This document shows positions 1-7,113 of a stretch of DNA of 64,000 bases, in pieces. This DNA is from a virus, in IMG/VR virus record IMGVR_UViG_3300021963_000029, positions 1 to 64,000 of that record. The stretch is one strand, 5' to 3'. A program made the position numbers and the translations under genes. The notes below the pieces were generated by a model. The model worked only from the letters and a program-made list of their open reading frames with translations, did not search any database and was not told the origin of the DNA. The first letter of the stretch is position 1. Every line of letters begins with the position of its first letter.

Positions 1-87
1 TCCCAGAACCAGTATTGTTTTAGTGGCATAAACGAGTGAGATAGTGCCAGGTGAATTAATACTATCTGCTGTTCCCCAAAGAGCCAT
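1..87 (-). CDS. Virion structural protein, N-terminal fragment (runs off window)
   Basis: Only the first 29 codons lie in the window. The reading frame opens with MALWGTADSINSPG and stays open to position 1. A purine-rich stretch (AAGGTAAGG) sits just before the ATG, and a TATAAATA late-promoter octamer lies 36 bases upstream, directly after the terminator of the preceding gene. The MALWG start resembles the beginning of structural proteins I know from T4-like cyanophages, but with so little sequence the function cannot be assigned. Late expression is inferred from the promoter. Confidence 0.65.
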   Translation of the reverse strand, partial: MALWGTADSINSPGTISLVYATKTILVLG

Positions 88-122
88 GTGCCTTACCTTG
101 AATAAAATTTCTTTTCTTATGT

Positions 123-130
123 TATTTATA
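123..130 (-). promoter_or_regulatory. T4-type late promoter TATAAATA
   Basis: Exact TATAAATA on the minus strand, 36 bases before the ATG at 87. It overlaps the U-tract of the terminator at 127-160, so termination of one unit and late initiation of the next share bases. Confidence 0.6.
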
Positions 131-160
131 AAAATGGGAGACCTATGGAGAGGTCTCCCA
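127..160 (-). terminator. Rho-independent terminator
   Basis: A perfect 9-bp stem (TGGGAGACC pairing with GGTCTCCCA, loop of 8) spans 135-160. On the minus strand it is followed by TTTTTATAAAT. It lies 23 bases after the stop of the 59-aa gene and ends that transcription unit. Confidence 0.85.
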
Positions 161-182
161 TGCCATCATATTTTAGTTGTAA

Positions 183-362
183 TTATGGAGTTAAATCTTG
201 TGCACCCTTTTTCTTCAGGACTGCTTGTGCCTGAAGAATGACTAGTGAAAGGATACCATTTGATTTTACTTTTGGGTTTGCTCCCATTGCTTCTGATACT
301 GCAAACAGAACAGTTGCAATCAGTGCTTGGTTAGCAACAGCCCATGCGATTAGTGCTGACAT
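183..362 (-). CDS. Small hydrophobic membrane protein, 59 aa
   Basis: The ATG at 360-362 is preceded by AAGAGGTC, a good ribosome-binding site, and the frame closes with TAA at 183-185. The product begins MSALIAWAVANQALIATVLF, which can form one transmembrane segment (about residues 2-22), and ends in a basic tail (VLKKKGAQ). Very similar small proteins occur in cyanophages as far as I recall. Function is unknown. Size and layout would fit a holin-like or other small inner-membrane protein, but nothing in the sequence proves that. A terminator follows directly. Confidence 0.75.
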   Translation of the reverse strand: MSALIAWAVANQALIATVLFAVSEAMGANPKVKSNGILSLVILQAQAVLKKKGAQDLTP

Positions 363-383
363 GATGACCTCTTAGAATCCGAT

Positions 384-1322
384 TTATTTATCTTTTGTAT
401 CCTTTAAAATCTTATCAGCAGCTTTAGCAAGTTTATCATACTTACCTTTCACTTTTCTGTTTGCTGCAGGAGCAGGTGATTTGGCAGCAGGAGTAGTTTG
501 AACTTTTCCCTTCTTTCCTTGAGGTCTTAGACCTTGAAGAACTGTTTCACCTTTACTATGAATAGCAGCAACTCGCTTTGCCTCCTTCTCTTTTGCTTTT
601 CTCTGAGCATCAGTCATAGCATTCTGAGACCTCTCTGAAGCAGGTCTCAGTCTAGACTTTTTTGGGTCAAATACCCCTTCAAATAGTGGAGTTCTTCCTT
701 CAACATACGCAAGCACTGATTCAGTTGCAGAAACCTTCATTCTTTGTGCTTGTTGAGCAACTTGGAAATCTGCTCTTTCCTTAGATACCTTTGCTCTAGC
801 AGCCTTTGCTTTTGCTGCTGCCATTGGATCTGGTTTTTGTCTTTCAGCATCACCCTTTGGTGGCATATCATAGGTGTCTGCCTCATCAAGTTGAACTGAA
901 TTATAGATTCCAACAATTTCATCTAAGGTAAACTTAGAAAGATCATAACCCTCTGCAATCAATTCATCCATCCATGCTTCAACTTCTTCAGAGACAGTTG
1001 GTTTGGTATTGATCTTATTGTGGATTCCCTTTCTTACATCAAGTTTGTCATTTTTATCATTCTTGCTGTGAAGTTCTCTTTCTTCCTTCTTTACTTTCTT
1101 TTTGAATGACCCACCTACTTCACCTTTCTCATACCCAACTCCATCTCCATCATCATCCCACCATCTCTTCTTACCATTTTCGGTTTCACCTTTCTTTTCT
1201 GCTTTTTCTTCAGCAGGACCTTCTTTATGCTTCTTCTCGCCTTTCTCTTCCTTCTCTTTCTTTTCTTCAGAAAGATGTGGTTCTCTGATCTCAGAGAAAG
1301 TGTCCGCCCAAATGTTAGTCAT
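384..1322 (-). CDS. Highly charged Lys/Glu-rich protein, possible internal head or core protein
   Basis: 312 aa, not assignable to a known enzyme. The first 50 residues are almost only K, E and G. Then comes an acidic DDDGDG loop (residues 56-61, after two tryptophans) reminiscent of calcium-binding DxDxDG loops. A helical segment around residues 112-142 (EVEAWMDELIAEGYDLSKF) resembles a module I associate with cyanophage hypothetical proteins. An Ala/Lys-rich, probably coiled-coil half and a basic tail follow. A TATAAATA late promoter lies 23 bases upstream, so it is probably made with the structural proteins. The composition resembles phage scaffold or internal proteins. This is inference, and a regulatory or DNA-compacting role is equally possible. 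Confidence 0.7.
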   Translation of the reverse strand: MTNIWADTFSEIREPHLSEEKKEKEEKGEKKHKEGPAEEKAEKKGETENGKKRWWDDDGDGVGYEKGEVGGSFKKKVKKEERELHSKNDKNDKLDVRKGIHNKINTKPTVSEEVEAWMDELIAEGYDLSKFTLDEIVGIYNSVQLDEADTYDMPPKGDAERQKPDPMAAAKAKAARAKVSKERADFQVAQQAQRMKVSATESVLAYVEGRTPLFEGVFDPKKSRLRPASERSQNAMTDAQRKAKEKEAKRVAAIHSKGETVLQGLRPQGKKGKVQTTPAAKSPAPAANRKVKGKYDKLAKAADKILKDTKDK

Positions 1323-1344
1323 TTATCTACTTATGGTTTATTTT

Positions 1345-1352
1345 TATTTATA
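1345..1352 (-). promoter_or_regulatory. T4-type late promoter TATAAATA
   Basis: Exact TATAAATA on the minus strand, ending 23 bases before the ATG at 1322. It overlaps the last codons of the upstream nucleotidylyltransferase-like gene. Confidence 0.6.
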
Positions 1353-2454
1353 CTAAAGTAACATCTTTGATCCAGGATTTAAACATGATGCCATCCTCAG
1401 TGACACAGATTAAATGATTTGCACCCGATCTAATAATCTCTCCCTTCAATCCAGTGTTACAACTTTGAACTGTGTCCCCTACTCTATAGAGGTTTCCAAA
1501 AACATAATTCTCCCTTAAGGATTTCAAATCCAAATCAGGAGCAATCTCCCAAGTTTCTTTTACTTCTAAAGATCCACCAAGGTCAGCAAACAATTGCTTC
1601 AATACTTTTGGTTGTACTCCAGCAGGCATGGTTTTCTTAAACCCTTCAAAGTCTCCTCCTGCTGCTGCTTTTCTAGCAGCAGAAGAAGTTTCATCTGGAT
1701 CTTTTGGACCAGAAGAAACTACATTGATGGAAGAGAAATTGTATAATTGACCATTCTGCTTCTTAGCAAGGTTATCAATTTCAGAACATCTTTCTGATCC
1801 ACAGATAATATTAATAGTTGTATAACCTTCCTGATTTAAGAATGCAAGAACATCAAAGATAGTTTTGAACTCATCACTATCAATGATTCTATCTGCATAC
1901 TCAGGGAACATCATCTTCATGTATTCAATTTTAGTATCAGCATCTAAAGGATTCTTCTTACCATCTTGAATTCTAGATGGGAACACATAGAAATTACCAC
2001 CAGAAGATGCTTGCTTAAGAGCATTTAAAAGATTCTTATGTCCCTTTGTAGGGGGATTAAACTTACCAAAAGCAACAGTTACTGCTTCTCCAGATGGTTT
2101 TGTTTGTTGCTGTTGTAAACCTCTTGCTGATGCTCCAGATGCTTGAGGTTTTTTAGTTCTGTCTGACCCTGCTGGTTTTGGTTTTGCACCAATTCTCTTT
2201 GGTGCTGGTTTTGCTTTTGCTAATTTCTTTGACTTAACATCAGCAGGATCTTGTGATGCAGAGTCTCCTTCTTCACCTTTCTTCTTTTTCTTTTGATCTA
2301 TGAATTGCAGTTTACCCTTAACTGTCTGTGCTTTTCTAGATCCTTCTTTATCGATCCAATATCCATGCCCATCACCAACATACCCAAGTTTCTTTGCTTG
2401 CTGTGCAGCTTGGGATGTTCTTGCTTCTGTTATAAACTCTAGGAATCTTTTCAT
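1348..2454 (-). CDS. Nucleotidylyltransferase-like protein with capsid-targeting-like N-terminus
   Basis: 368 aa in three parts. Residues 1-10, MKRFLEFITE, closely match the T4 capsid-targeting sequence (MKTYQEFIAE in the internal proteins), with an I-x-E gp21-type cleavage site. A conserved-looking segment (KKLGYVGDGHGYWIDKEG) and a long Lys/Pro/Ala-rich linker follow to about residue 120. Residues 125-285 form a cytidylyltransferase/NMNAT-like domain: GKFNPPTKGH (130-139) is the family's G-x-F-x-P-x-T/H-x-G-H nucleotide-binding motif, and SSAARKA (257-263) sits where these enzymes have the second phosphate-binding S-S-x-x-R motif. Family members join a nucleoside triphosphate to a phosphorylated substrate (NAD, CoA or lipid precursors). 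The substrate here is unknown. The gene overlaps its upstream neighbour by ATGA. Packaging into the head is inferred from the N-terminus only. Confidence 0.8.
   Translation of the reverse strand: MKRFLEFITEARTSQAAQQAKKLGYVGDGHGYWIDKEGSRKAQTVKGKLQFIDQKKKKKGEEGDSASQDPADVKSKKLAKAKPAPKRIGAKPKPAGSDRTKKPQASGASARGLQQQQTKPSGEAVTVAFGKFNPPTKGHKNLLNALKQASSGGNFYVFPSRIQDGKKNPLDADTKIEYMKMMFPEYADRIIDSDEFKTIFDVLAFLNQEGYTTINIICGSERCSEIDNLAKKQNGQLYNFSSINVVSSGPKDPDETSSAARKAAAGGDFEGFKKTMPAGVQPKVLKQLFADLGGSLEVKETWEIAPDLDLKSLRENYVFGNLYRVGDTVQSCNTGLKGEIIRSGANHLICVTEDGIMFKSWIKDVTLV
2425..2454 (-). other. Capsid-targeting-like sequence (MKRFLEFITE)
   Basis: The first ten codons encode a peptide with the T4 layout M-K-x-(F/Y)-x-x-F-I-x-E. 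In T4 such peptides direct internal proteins into the prohead and are cut off by gp21 after the glutamate. The role here is inferred from that similarity. Confidence 0.6.
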
Positions 2455-2678
2455 TTATTGATTTCTGAATATATCAAATCCTGATTGTCGAGAATATACT
2501 GCAATCCTATGCCTTTGGCATGTAAGTATTTATCCTTCTTATCTTTTGGATCTTTATATTGATCCATAAAAGAAGAGTAAAACCTAGAAAAATTTTCTAT
2601 AGTTTTCCTCTTCAATTGTTTCACTCTTACATGTTGTTTATATAGTGGAATTAGTTCTTTAAAAAAATCTTCCATCAA
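2451..2678 (-). CDS. Small hypothetical protein, 75 aa
   Basis: Starts MMEDFFKELIPLYKQHVRVK and is rich in basic and aromatic residues, probably all helical. I do not recognise a family. It is linked on both sides by ATGA overlaps: its start lies in the end of the DNA methyltransferase and its stop in the start of the nucleotidylyltransferase-like gene. It is therefore almost certainly translated from the same message. Confidence 0.65.
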   Translation of the reverse strand: MMEDFFKELIPLYKQHVRVKQLKRKTIENFSRFYSSFMDQYKDPKDKKDKYLHAKGIGLQYILDNQDLIYSEINK

Positions 2679-3445
2679 GACTCAAGCAAACTGAAAAGAC
2701 CTCTCTCACTATTTACCTCAACACCACACTCCTCTGTAAACTTCTCAAGATCTCTCCTAGAAGGATTGTTAATTCTTTCTTTTGCCATAGCATGATAATC
2801 ATCAGAAAGATCAAAACCAATATAGTCATGACCAAGAAGTGTAGCAGCAAGACCAGTTGTGCCTGAACCACTGTAAGGATCAAGAACAATACCAGGAGTT
2901 TCCATCACTGCTTGGATACAACGAAGTGGAAGAACAATAGGGAAGGGAGCAGGATGAGGATTCTTCATCTCAGGACCAAACTTCCAGACACTGCCATAAT
3001 TAACAGACCTTCTAGGAAGTTTAGGACGCTTTGCACCTTTGCACAACCAATAGATTCTTTCATCAATCTGTGTGAATCTATATCCAGAAATCTCTGGACC
3101 ACTACCTCTGTTCCAAATAATTTCCTCTCTAATGTGCCATTTGGTTTTAGGCAACCATTCCCAAGGAGAAGTTGCATTGCCTTCAAGATACCTGACTTTA
3201 TGATTGTAGAACAAAGAACCACCTTCTTTGGTTTTGTCAAAGAGAACATTCAACAGTTCAATTTGCTGCTCTTGATAAACATCTTCTGGAAGAGAGTCAT
3301 CAAATTTGTCATACTCAATTTTGCGAAACAATCCACCACCAATCTTCTGTTTGTTGTATGGTGGTGAAGTTACAGTACAATCAATAGAGTTGTCATCAAG
3401 TTGCTTTGCTAACTCAATACAATCTCCAGTTCTCAGGTCAATCAT
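2675..3445 (-). CDS. Site-specific DNA methyltransferase (beta-class, N4-C or N6-A)
   Basis: 256 aa. The catalytic motif IV TSPPYN lies near the N-terminus (residues 26-31) and the SAM-binding motif I DPYSGSGTTG near the C-terminus. That order defines the beta class, including many N4-cytosine and some N6-adenine enzymes. An S before PPY is more usual for N4-cytosine, but target base and site cannot be read from sequence. It probably modifies phage DNA against host or rival restriction. It follows the 425-aa unknown gene by 31 bases. The gap holds TATACT (minus strand), which could be a weak -10 element. This enzyme is distinct from the Dam-like one at 14678. Confidence 0.9.
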   Translation of the reverse strand: MIDLRTGDCIELAKQLDDNSIDCTVTSPPYNKQKIGGGLFRKIEYDKFDDSLPEDVYQEQQIELLNVLFDKTKEGGSLFYNHKVRYLEGNATSPWEWLPKTKWHIREEIIWNRGSGPEISGYRFTQIDERIYWLCKGAKRPKLPRRSVNYGSVWKFGPEMKNPHPAPFPIVLPLRCIQAVMETPGIVLDPYSGSGTTGLAATLLGHDYIGFDLSDDYHAMAKERINNPSRRDLEKFTEECGVEVNSERGLFSLLES

Positions 3446-3476
3446 AAGGTCTCCAGTGTTTTACCAGTATAGCACA

Positions 3477-4754
3477 TCACTGGACCTTGATAAAGGGTCC
3501 AGACAGGTCTGCTTGACTAATGTTCATTTTTGATGATAGGAAGTAGGCATGAGTGATAAGTTCTGCTAATTTATGATCCTTCTTAGCCTCAATAAACATT
3601 TTCATGTATCTAAGGATTCTAAGTTTACTCCTCAGTTTAACAGCATAGTTTTTACCTGCAGGATTAGGAGATTGATCATCAAGTAAAAATGCTTTTTGAA
3701 TAAATTCCTTTGGGGTGCATGTCTTACCCATGTAAGAAATTCTACCAAAGTCTTTAGATATGGTACTATCATCAACTAAGTCTTGGAAATACTCTTGCCA
3801 ATATTCTAATTGGTTTAGATTAAATTTTCCATTAAGAGGAATGTTATGATTGATTTCCTCTCCAGTATATTTTTTAACTAACTCTGCCATCTTTGGTGCT
3901 GGGATTGCACCATTTCTTGCAGTAGCATTTACATATTTTCCTTTATTGTTAGCAACTCTATCTCTTGGTTCAGTTGCATGAGCAGCAGTACTAGAGACTT
4001 TACTTTCCCAAAAATATCTTTTAATATATTTTCCAGCTTTAAATTGTGCTTCAAATGTCAAAGAGTTTCCAGCAAAATCCATTTCACCCCCTCTCTTTGT
4101 GATTTCCATGTAGGTGAACATATCTCCAATTAAATCTCCTTCATGGACTTCAATACCATCTGGACCTACATCTATGTTAGTTTCATAGACATGAGACTCT
4201 GGTTCTGCTTTAGTTGGTTTCTTTAAAGAAATTCCAAGCAGAGATTTCTTCACTAACAGTTGACTTAGGTATGCATTTACTGTTCCAACAAATACTTCTG
4301 GAGATGTTGTTCCATCAGAAAACTCTTCCTTAAGAAGATTAATCATGTTTTTGACTTTCTGTTCTTCTGATGCTTTTATCATATAAACATCAGTTGTATT
4401 CCAACTATCTTTTTTACCAGTAAAAATTTGTTGTTGAGGTCTGTTAAAACTAGACCAAATGTAGTCATAAATGTCTGTAGTTTTTCCCATGGGAAGAGTC
4501 TTAGTAGACCCCCCATATCTGGCATACTTCCATGTAGTATCTTTAGTGCCTTCAGTGTGACCAAGGTATTTGATTAAAGCTTTTGCTTGCTTCAACAAAC
4601 CAAGATACCATTCAGAATCCATATTTGGAAACTCAGACTTTAGATCATTATAAAGATCTAAGTCTTGGTTTGGAGTTAAGTCTGCACCTTTCTCTATAGC
4701 ATGATAGAAGACAACAATAGATGCTGCTTCAAAGAGATCTGTTTCAGTTGCCAT
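3477..4754 (-). CDS. Unknown conserved-looking protein with KDSWN..D and GISLKK motifs
   Basis: 425 aa, no family I can name with confidence. Visible features are GKKDSWNTTDVYMIK at about residues 113-127 and LLGISLKKPT at about 174-183, separated by a predicted helical stretch, then a mixed alpha/beta C-terminal half rich in K and Y. A D followed later by (S/E)-x-K resembles the catalytic layout of PD-(D/E)xK nucleases, so a nuclease is possible, but this is inference. It lies between mazG and a DNA methyltransferase on the same strand. A 7-bp inverted repeat (CTGGACC/GGTCCAG, 3480-3502) covers the end of the gene. Confidence 0.75.
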   Translation of the reverse strand: MATETDLFEAASIVVFYHAIEKGADLTPNQDLDLYNDLKSEFPNMDSEWYLGLLKQAKALIKYLGHTEGTKDTTWKYARYGGSTKTLPMGKTTDIYDYIWSSFNRPQQQIFTGKKDSWNTTDVYMIKASEEQKVKNMINLLKEEFSDGTTSPEVFVGTVNAYLSQLLVKKSLLGISLKKPTKAEPESHVYETNIDVGPDGIEVHEGDLIGDMFTYMEITKRGGEMDFAGNSLTFEAQFKAGKYIKRYFWESKVSSTAAHATEPRDRVANNKGKYVNATARNGAIPAPKMAELVKKYTGEEINHNIPLNGKFNLNQLEYWQEYFQDLVDDSTISKDFGRISYMGKTCTPKEFIQKAFLLDDQSPNPAGKNYAVKLRSKLRILRYMKMFIEAKKDHKLAELITHAYFLSSKMNISQADLSGPFIKVQ

Positions 4755-4771
4755 ATACCTTCAGTTTACAA

Positions 4772-5182
4772 TTATCTATCGTCTTCAGAACGATTTTCAG
4801 AATAGAATACATCAAAAGCACCACCAGGATAACGCTTTTCAAGTTTAGTTACATTCTTTGCAATCACTTGATCAAGGGGAGTATCCAAAGCAATACATGC
4901 TTGCATAACATACCACATCAGGTCACCCAGTTCAGTAAGAAGGTGATCTTTGTTATCTTCATTCCAAGGTTTGCCTTGGAAGATCATCTTCTTAACAATC
5001 TCCAAGAACTCACCACCCTCAGCATTGATACCAACACCAGCAGTGAGGAGACGTTCAATATTAGCACCTTTGCGATCCAGTTCAACAATACGATCTGAGA
5101 AGGCAACAAAGTCTCTAGATGCATCAGAGGTAACAGCATCTACAAATTGTTGGTACTTGTTAAAATCAACTTGTCCAGTCAT
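4772..5182 (-). CDS. mazG: MazG-like nucleotide pyrophosphohydrolase
   Basis: 136 aa. The metal-binding helix pair of the MazG/all-alpha NTP pyrophosphatase superfamily is visible: EGGEFLEIVKK (ExxE-type) around residues 54-64 and ELGDLMWYV (ExxD) around 85-93. These enzymes hydrolyse (d)NTPs to the monophosphate and pyrophosphate. Cyanophage MazG is thought to act on deoxynucleotides and help shift the host pool to the phage's base composition. Its start overlaps the gp41 stop by one base (TAATG), consistent with co-translation with the replication genes. Confidence 0.9.
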   Translation of the reverse strand: MTGQVDFNKYQQFVDAVTSDASRDFVAFSDRIVELDRKGANIERLLTAGVGINAEGGEFLEIVKKMIFQGKPWNEDNKDHLLTELGDLMWYVMQACIALDTPLDQVIAKNVTKLEKRYPGGAFDVFYSENRSEDDR

Positions 5183-6561
5183 TAGAATTTAAAACCTGCG
5201 AATTTACTTTGTTTTGGTTCGTCATCATTAGTATACTCTTCTTCTTGTCCAGAGTCAAGAATATCATCTTGTGCCTTCTGTTCACAATCATAGAGTCTCA
5301 TTTTTGCTCTATCAATACCAACAATGAACCTTTTGTTGATAGTGGGATCATTATATCTGTTCTTCAATTGCTTCACCATAATTTGCCCCAACTGTTCCAA
5401 CTCTTCTGTACTAATAAGGGCAAACATAAGATCAGCAGTAGCAGGCAGACCAAAGGACTCTGAAGTATCAGTAAGTTCAACATCAGAGTTCCCATAACCA
5501 CTCCTAGTGGTCTGGGTAGCAGAGACAATGGGAACATTGAATTCCACTGCCAATCCACGTAACTCTTCTGCAATTGCCTTAACATAAGAATAAGAGTTGA
5601 CAGAGAAGTTTGACTTATACCTACTGGAAGCACAAATGTTAAGGTAATCAATGAAAATAATATCAGGTCTAAATGACTTTTTAAGAGATAGTTCATTTAG
5701 CAAAGACTTGAAGTGACCTACATGTGCTGAAGCAGTTGGGTACTCTTTGATAATCAAAGTTCCCTGTGTCTTCTTAGCAATGCTATTTACTTTAGTATCA
5801 AACATTTGCTTAGGAAGATCCACAATATCCTTGATGTTTACATTCAATAGGTTCGCATCAATTCTTTCAGCAATCCTGTCCTCTGCCATTTCAAGTGTAA
5901 TGTAGAGAACATTGCGCCCTTGCAAGAGGATGGAGCTAGCCATGTGGCACATGAATAGACTTTTGCCGACGCCTGTACCAGCAAGAGCGATGTTGAGAGT
6001 CTTATTAGGGAGACCACCTTTTGTGATTTTGTTAAAGTATTCAAGATCAAATGGGATTTTTTCTTCTTTTCTGTGATAGGTTTCATATCTTAGTTCGTAG
6101 TCATTAAGGTAGTCATGTCCAATATGGTTATCAAAACTTACAGCAAGAGCATCTTGAAGAATAGATGGGATGGCATCTCTGTTCTTCTTTTCATCTTGCC
6201 CATCTGCAATCTTGATTGATTCCATAAGAGCAAGATAAATTGCCCTATCTCTACACCACTTCTCAGTAGTGTCAATCAACCAATTAACTTCTACTGAGGA
6301 ATCTTCAAAGTTAGTAACATAGTCACAGACAGTTTTGTATGTGTCCTCAGTAATGTCAGTTCTCTTTTCTACTTCAATGCCAATAACATCTTTAGTTGGC
6401 ATTGTTGAGTATTTAATGACAAAATTGGTAATCTCTTCAAAGATTACTCTTTCATGAAAAGATTCAAAATAGTCTTGCTTTAAGAAGGGAAGAACTTTCC
6501 TACAATATTCATCATTAAAAATTAGGTTTTTCAGGATTGTAGTTTCTATTTTCTCCATCAA
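5182..6561 (-). CDS. 41: gp41 replicative DNA helicase (DnaB-like)
   Basis: 459 aa, close to T4 gp41 (475). The N-terminal half (about 1-150) is the helical primase-interacting region. The RecA-like motor follows, with Walker A GTGVGKS at 195-201 and a Walker B-type strand (IIFIDYLNI) about 110 residues later. The protein forms the hexameric 5'-3' helicase of the T4-type replisome and unwinds ahead of gp43. It lies in a gp43-uvsX-(hydroxylase)-gp41-mazG series. The acidic, low-complexity tail (GQEEEYTNDDEP) is a likely protein-interaction end. Confidence 0.97.
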   Translation of the reverse strand: MMEKIETTILKNLIFNDEYCRKVLPFLKQDYFESFHERVIFEEITNFVIKYSTMPTKDVIGIEVEKRTDITEDTYKTVCDYVTNFEDSSVEVNWLIDTTEKWCRDRAIYLALMESIKIADGQDEKKNRDAIPSILQDALAVSFDNHIGHDYLNDYELRYETYHRKEEKIPFDLEYFNKITKGGLPNKTLNIALAGTGVGKSLFMCHMASSILLQGRNVLYITLEMAEDRIAERIDANLLNVNIKDIVDLPKQMFDTKVNSIAKKTQGTLIIKEYPTASAHVGHFKSLLNELSLKKSFRPDIIFIDYLNICASSRYKSNFSVNSYSYVKAIAEELRGLAVEFNVPIVSATQTTRSGYGNSDVELTDTSESFGLPATADLMFALISTEELEQLGQIMVKQLKNRYNDPTINKRFIVGIDRAKMRLYDCEQKAQDDILDSGQEEEYTNDDEPKQSKFAGFKF

Positions 6562-6567
6562 TTTCTC

Positions 6568-7113
6568 CTAGGGGTTACGTTTATGATGGGGAACATCAAA
6601 AACAAAAGTAATTCTTGGGATATCTCCCACATTAACTGCACTGTGTGGAATCTTATTATTGAACCAGAACAAAGTTCCAGGTTCTACAATCATAGATTCA
6701 TCACCAACACTATACTTGTATTTGCCTTGAATTGACAAATGATATCTGTCCTTTGTTTTATAATAAGTTCCTTCATCAATATGAAATCCAACCTCTTGTC
6801 CAATAGGTAAAGACAAGAAAGCACACCTACGATACTTTTTAAAATACTTGTTTAGAATTTTAAAAATCTCAGTGTGATTATCATATGCTGGAGTCTTTAC
6901 ACAAAGTTCAGAATTAAATGCTAACTCTCCTGGTTTACTGACTGCTCCCATTACCAACTGAAGAACATCCACTGTGGTTTTATATTTTGTAGGGTCTACC
7001 TGTTGAGTTTTACCAACAGATTTTTGTGATCCCCAATCTTCTGGATGTTCTTCTATTTGTTGTAAGACTTTAGAAACATCAATACCAGTCTTGATAATTC
7101 TAATATTATCCAT
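6568..7113 (-). CDS. Aspartyl/asparaginyl beta-hydroxylase-like 2OG-Fe(II) oxygenase
   Basis: About 181 aa from the ATG at 7113, which starts [10 protein letters not shown]. An in-frame ATG at 7140 would add 9 residues and overlap uvsX further. The C-terminal half is a double-stranded beta-helix with the iron ligands of the Asp_Arg_Hydrox family: the H-x-D pair in [10 protein letters not shown] and a distal His in [10 protein letters not shown], plus the basic [11 protein letters not shown] segment expected near the cosubstrate. Such enzymes hydroxylate Asp or Asn (or related) side chains using O2 and 2-oxoglutarate. The substrate is unknown. It is inserted between uvsX and gp41 and overlaps the uvsX stop by 8 bases. 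T4 has no counterpart here, so it is accessory. Confidence 0.8.
   Translation of the reverse strand: MDNIRIIKTGIDVSKVLQQIEEHPEDWGSQKSVGKTQQVDPTKYKTTVDVLQLVMGAVSKPGELAFNSELCVKTPAYDNHTEIFKILNKYFKKYRRCAFLSLPIGQEVGFHIDEGTYYKTKDRYHLSIQGKYKYSVGDESMIVEPGTLFWFNNKIPHSAVNVGDIPRITFVFDVPHHKRNP

Noticed and set aside
44-241. Plus-strand open frame of 65 codons at the left end
   Set aside because: It crosses the terminator hairpin and the end of the minus-strand 59-aa gene, and its product resembles nothing.
3480-3502. Inverted repeat CTGGACC/GGTCCAG at the end of the 425-aa gene, as a terminator
   Set aside because: No T-run follows on either strand. It could be a regulatory hairpin but there is not enough to call one.
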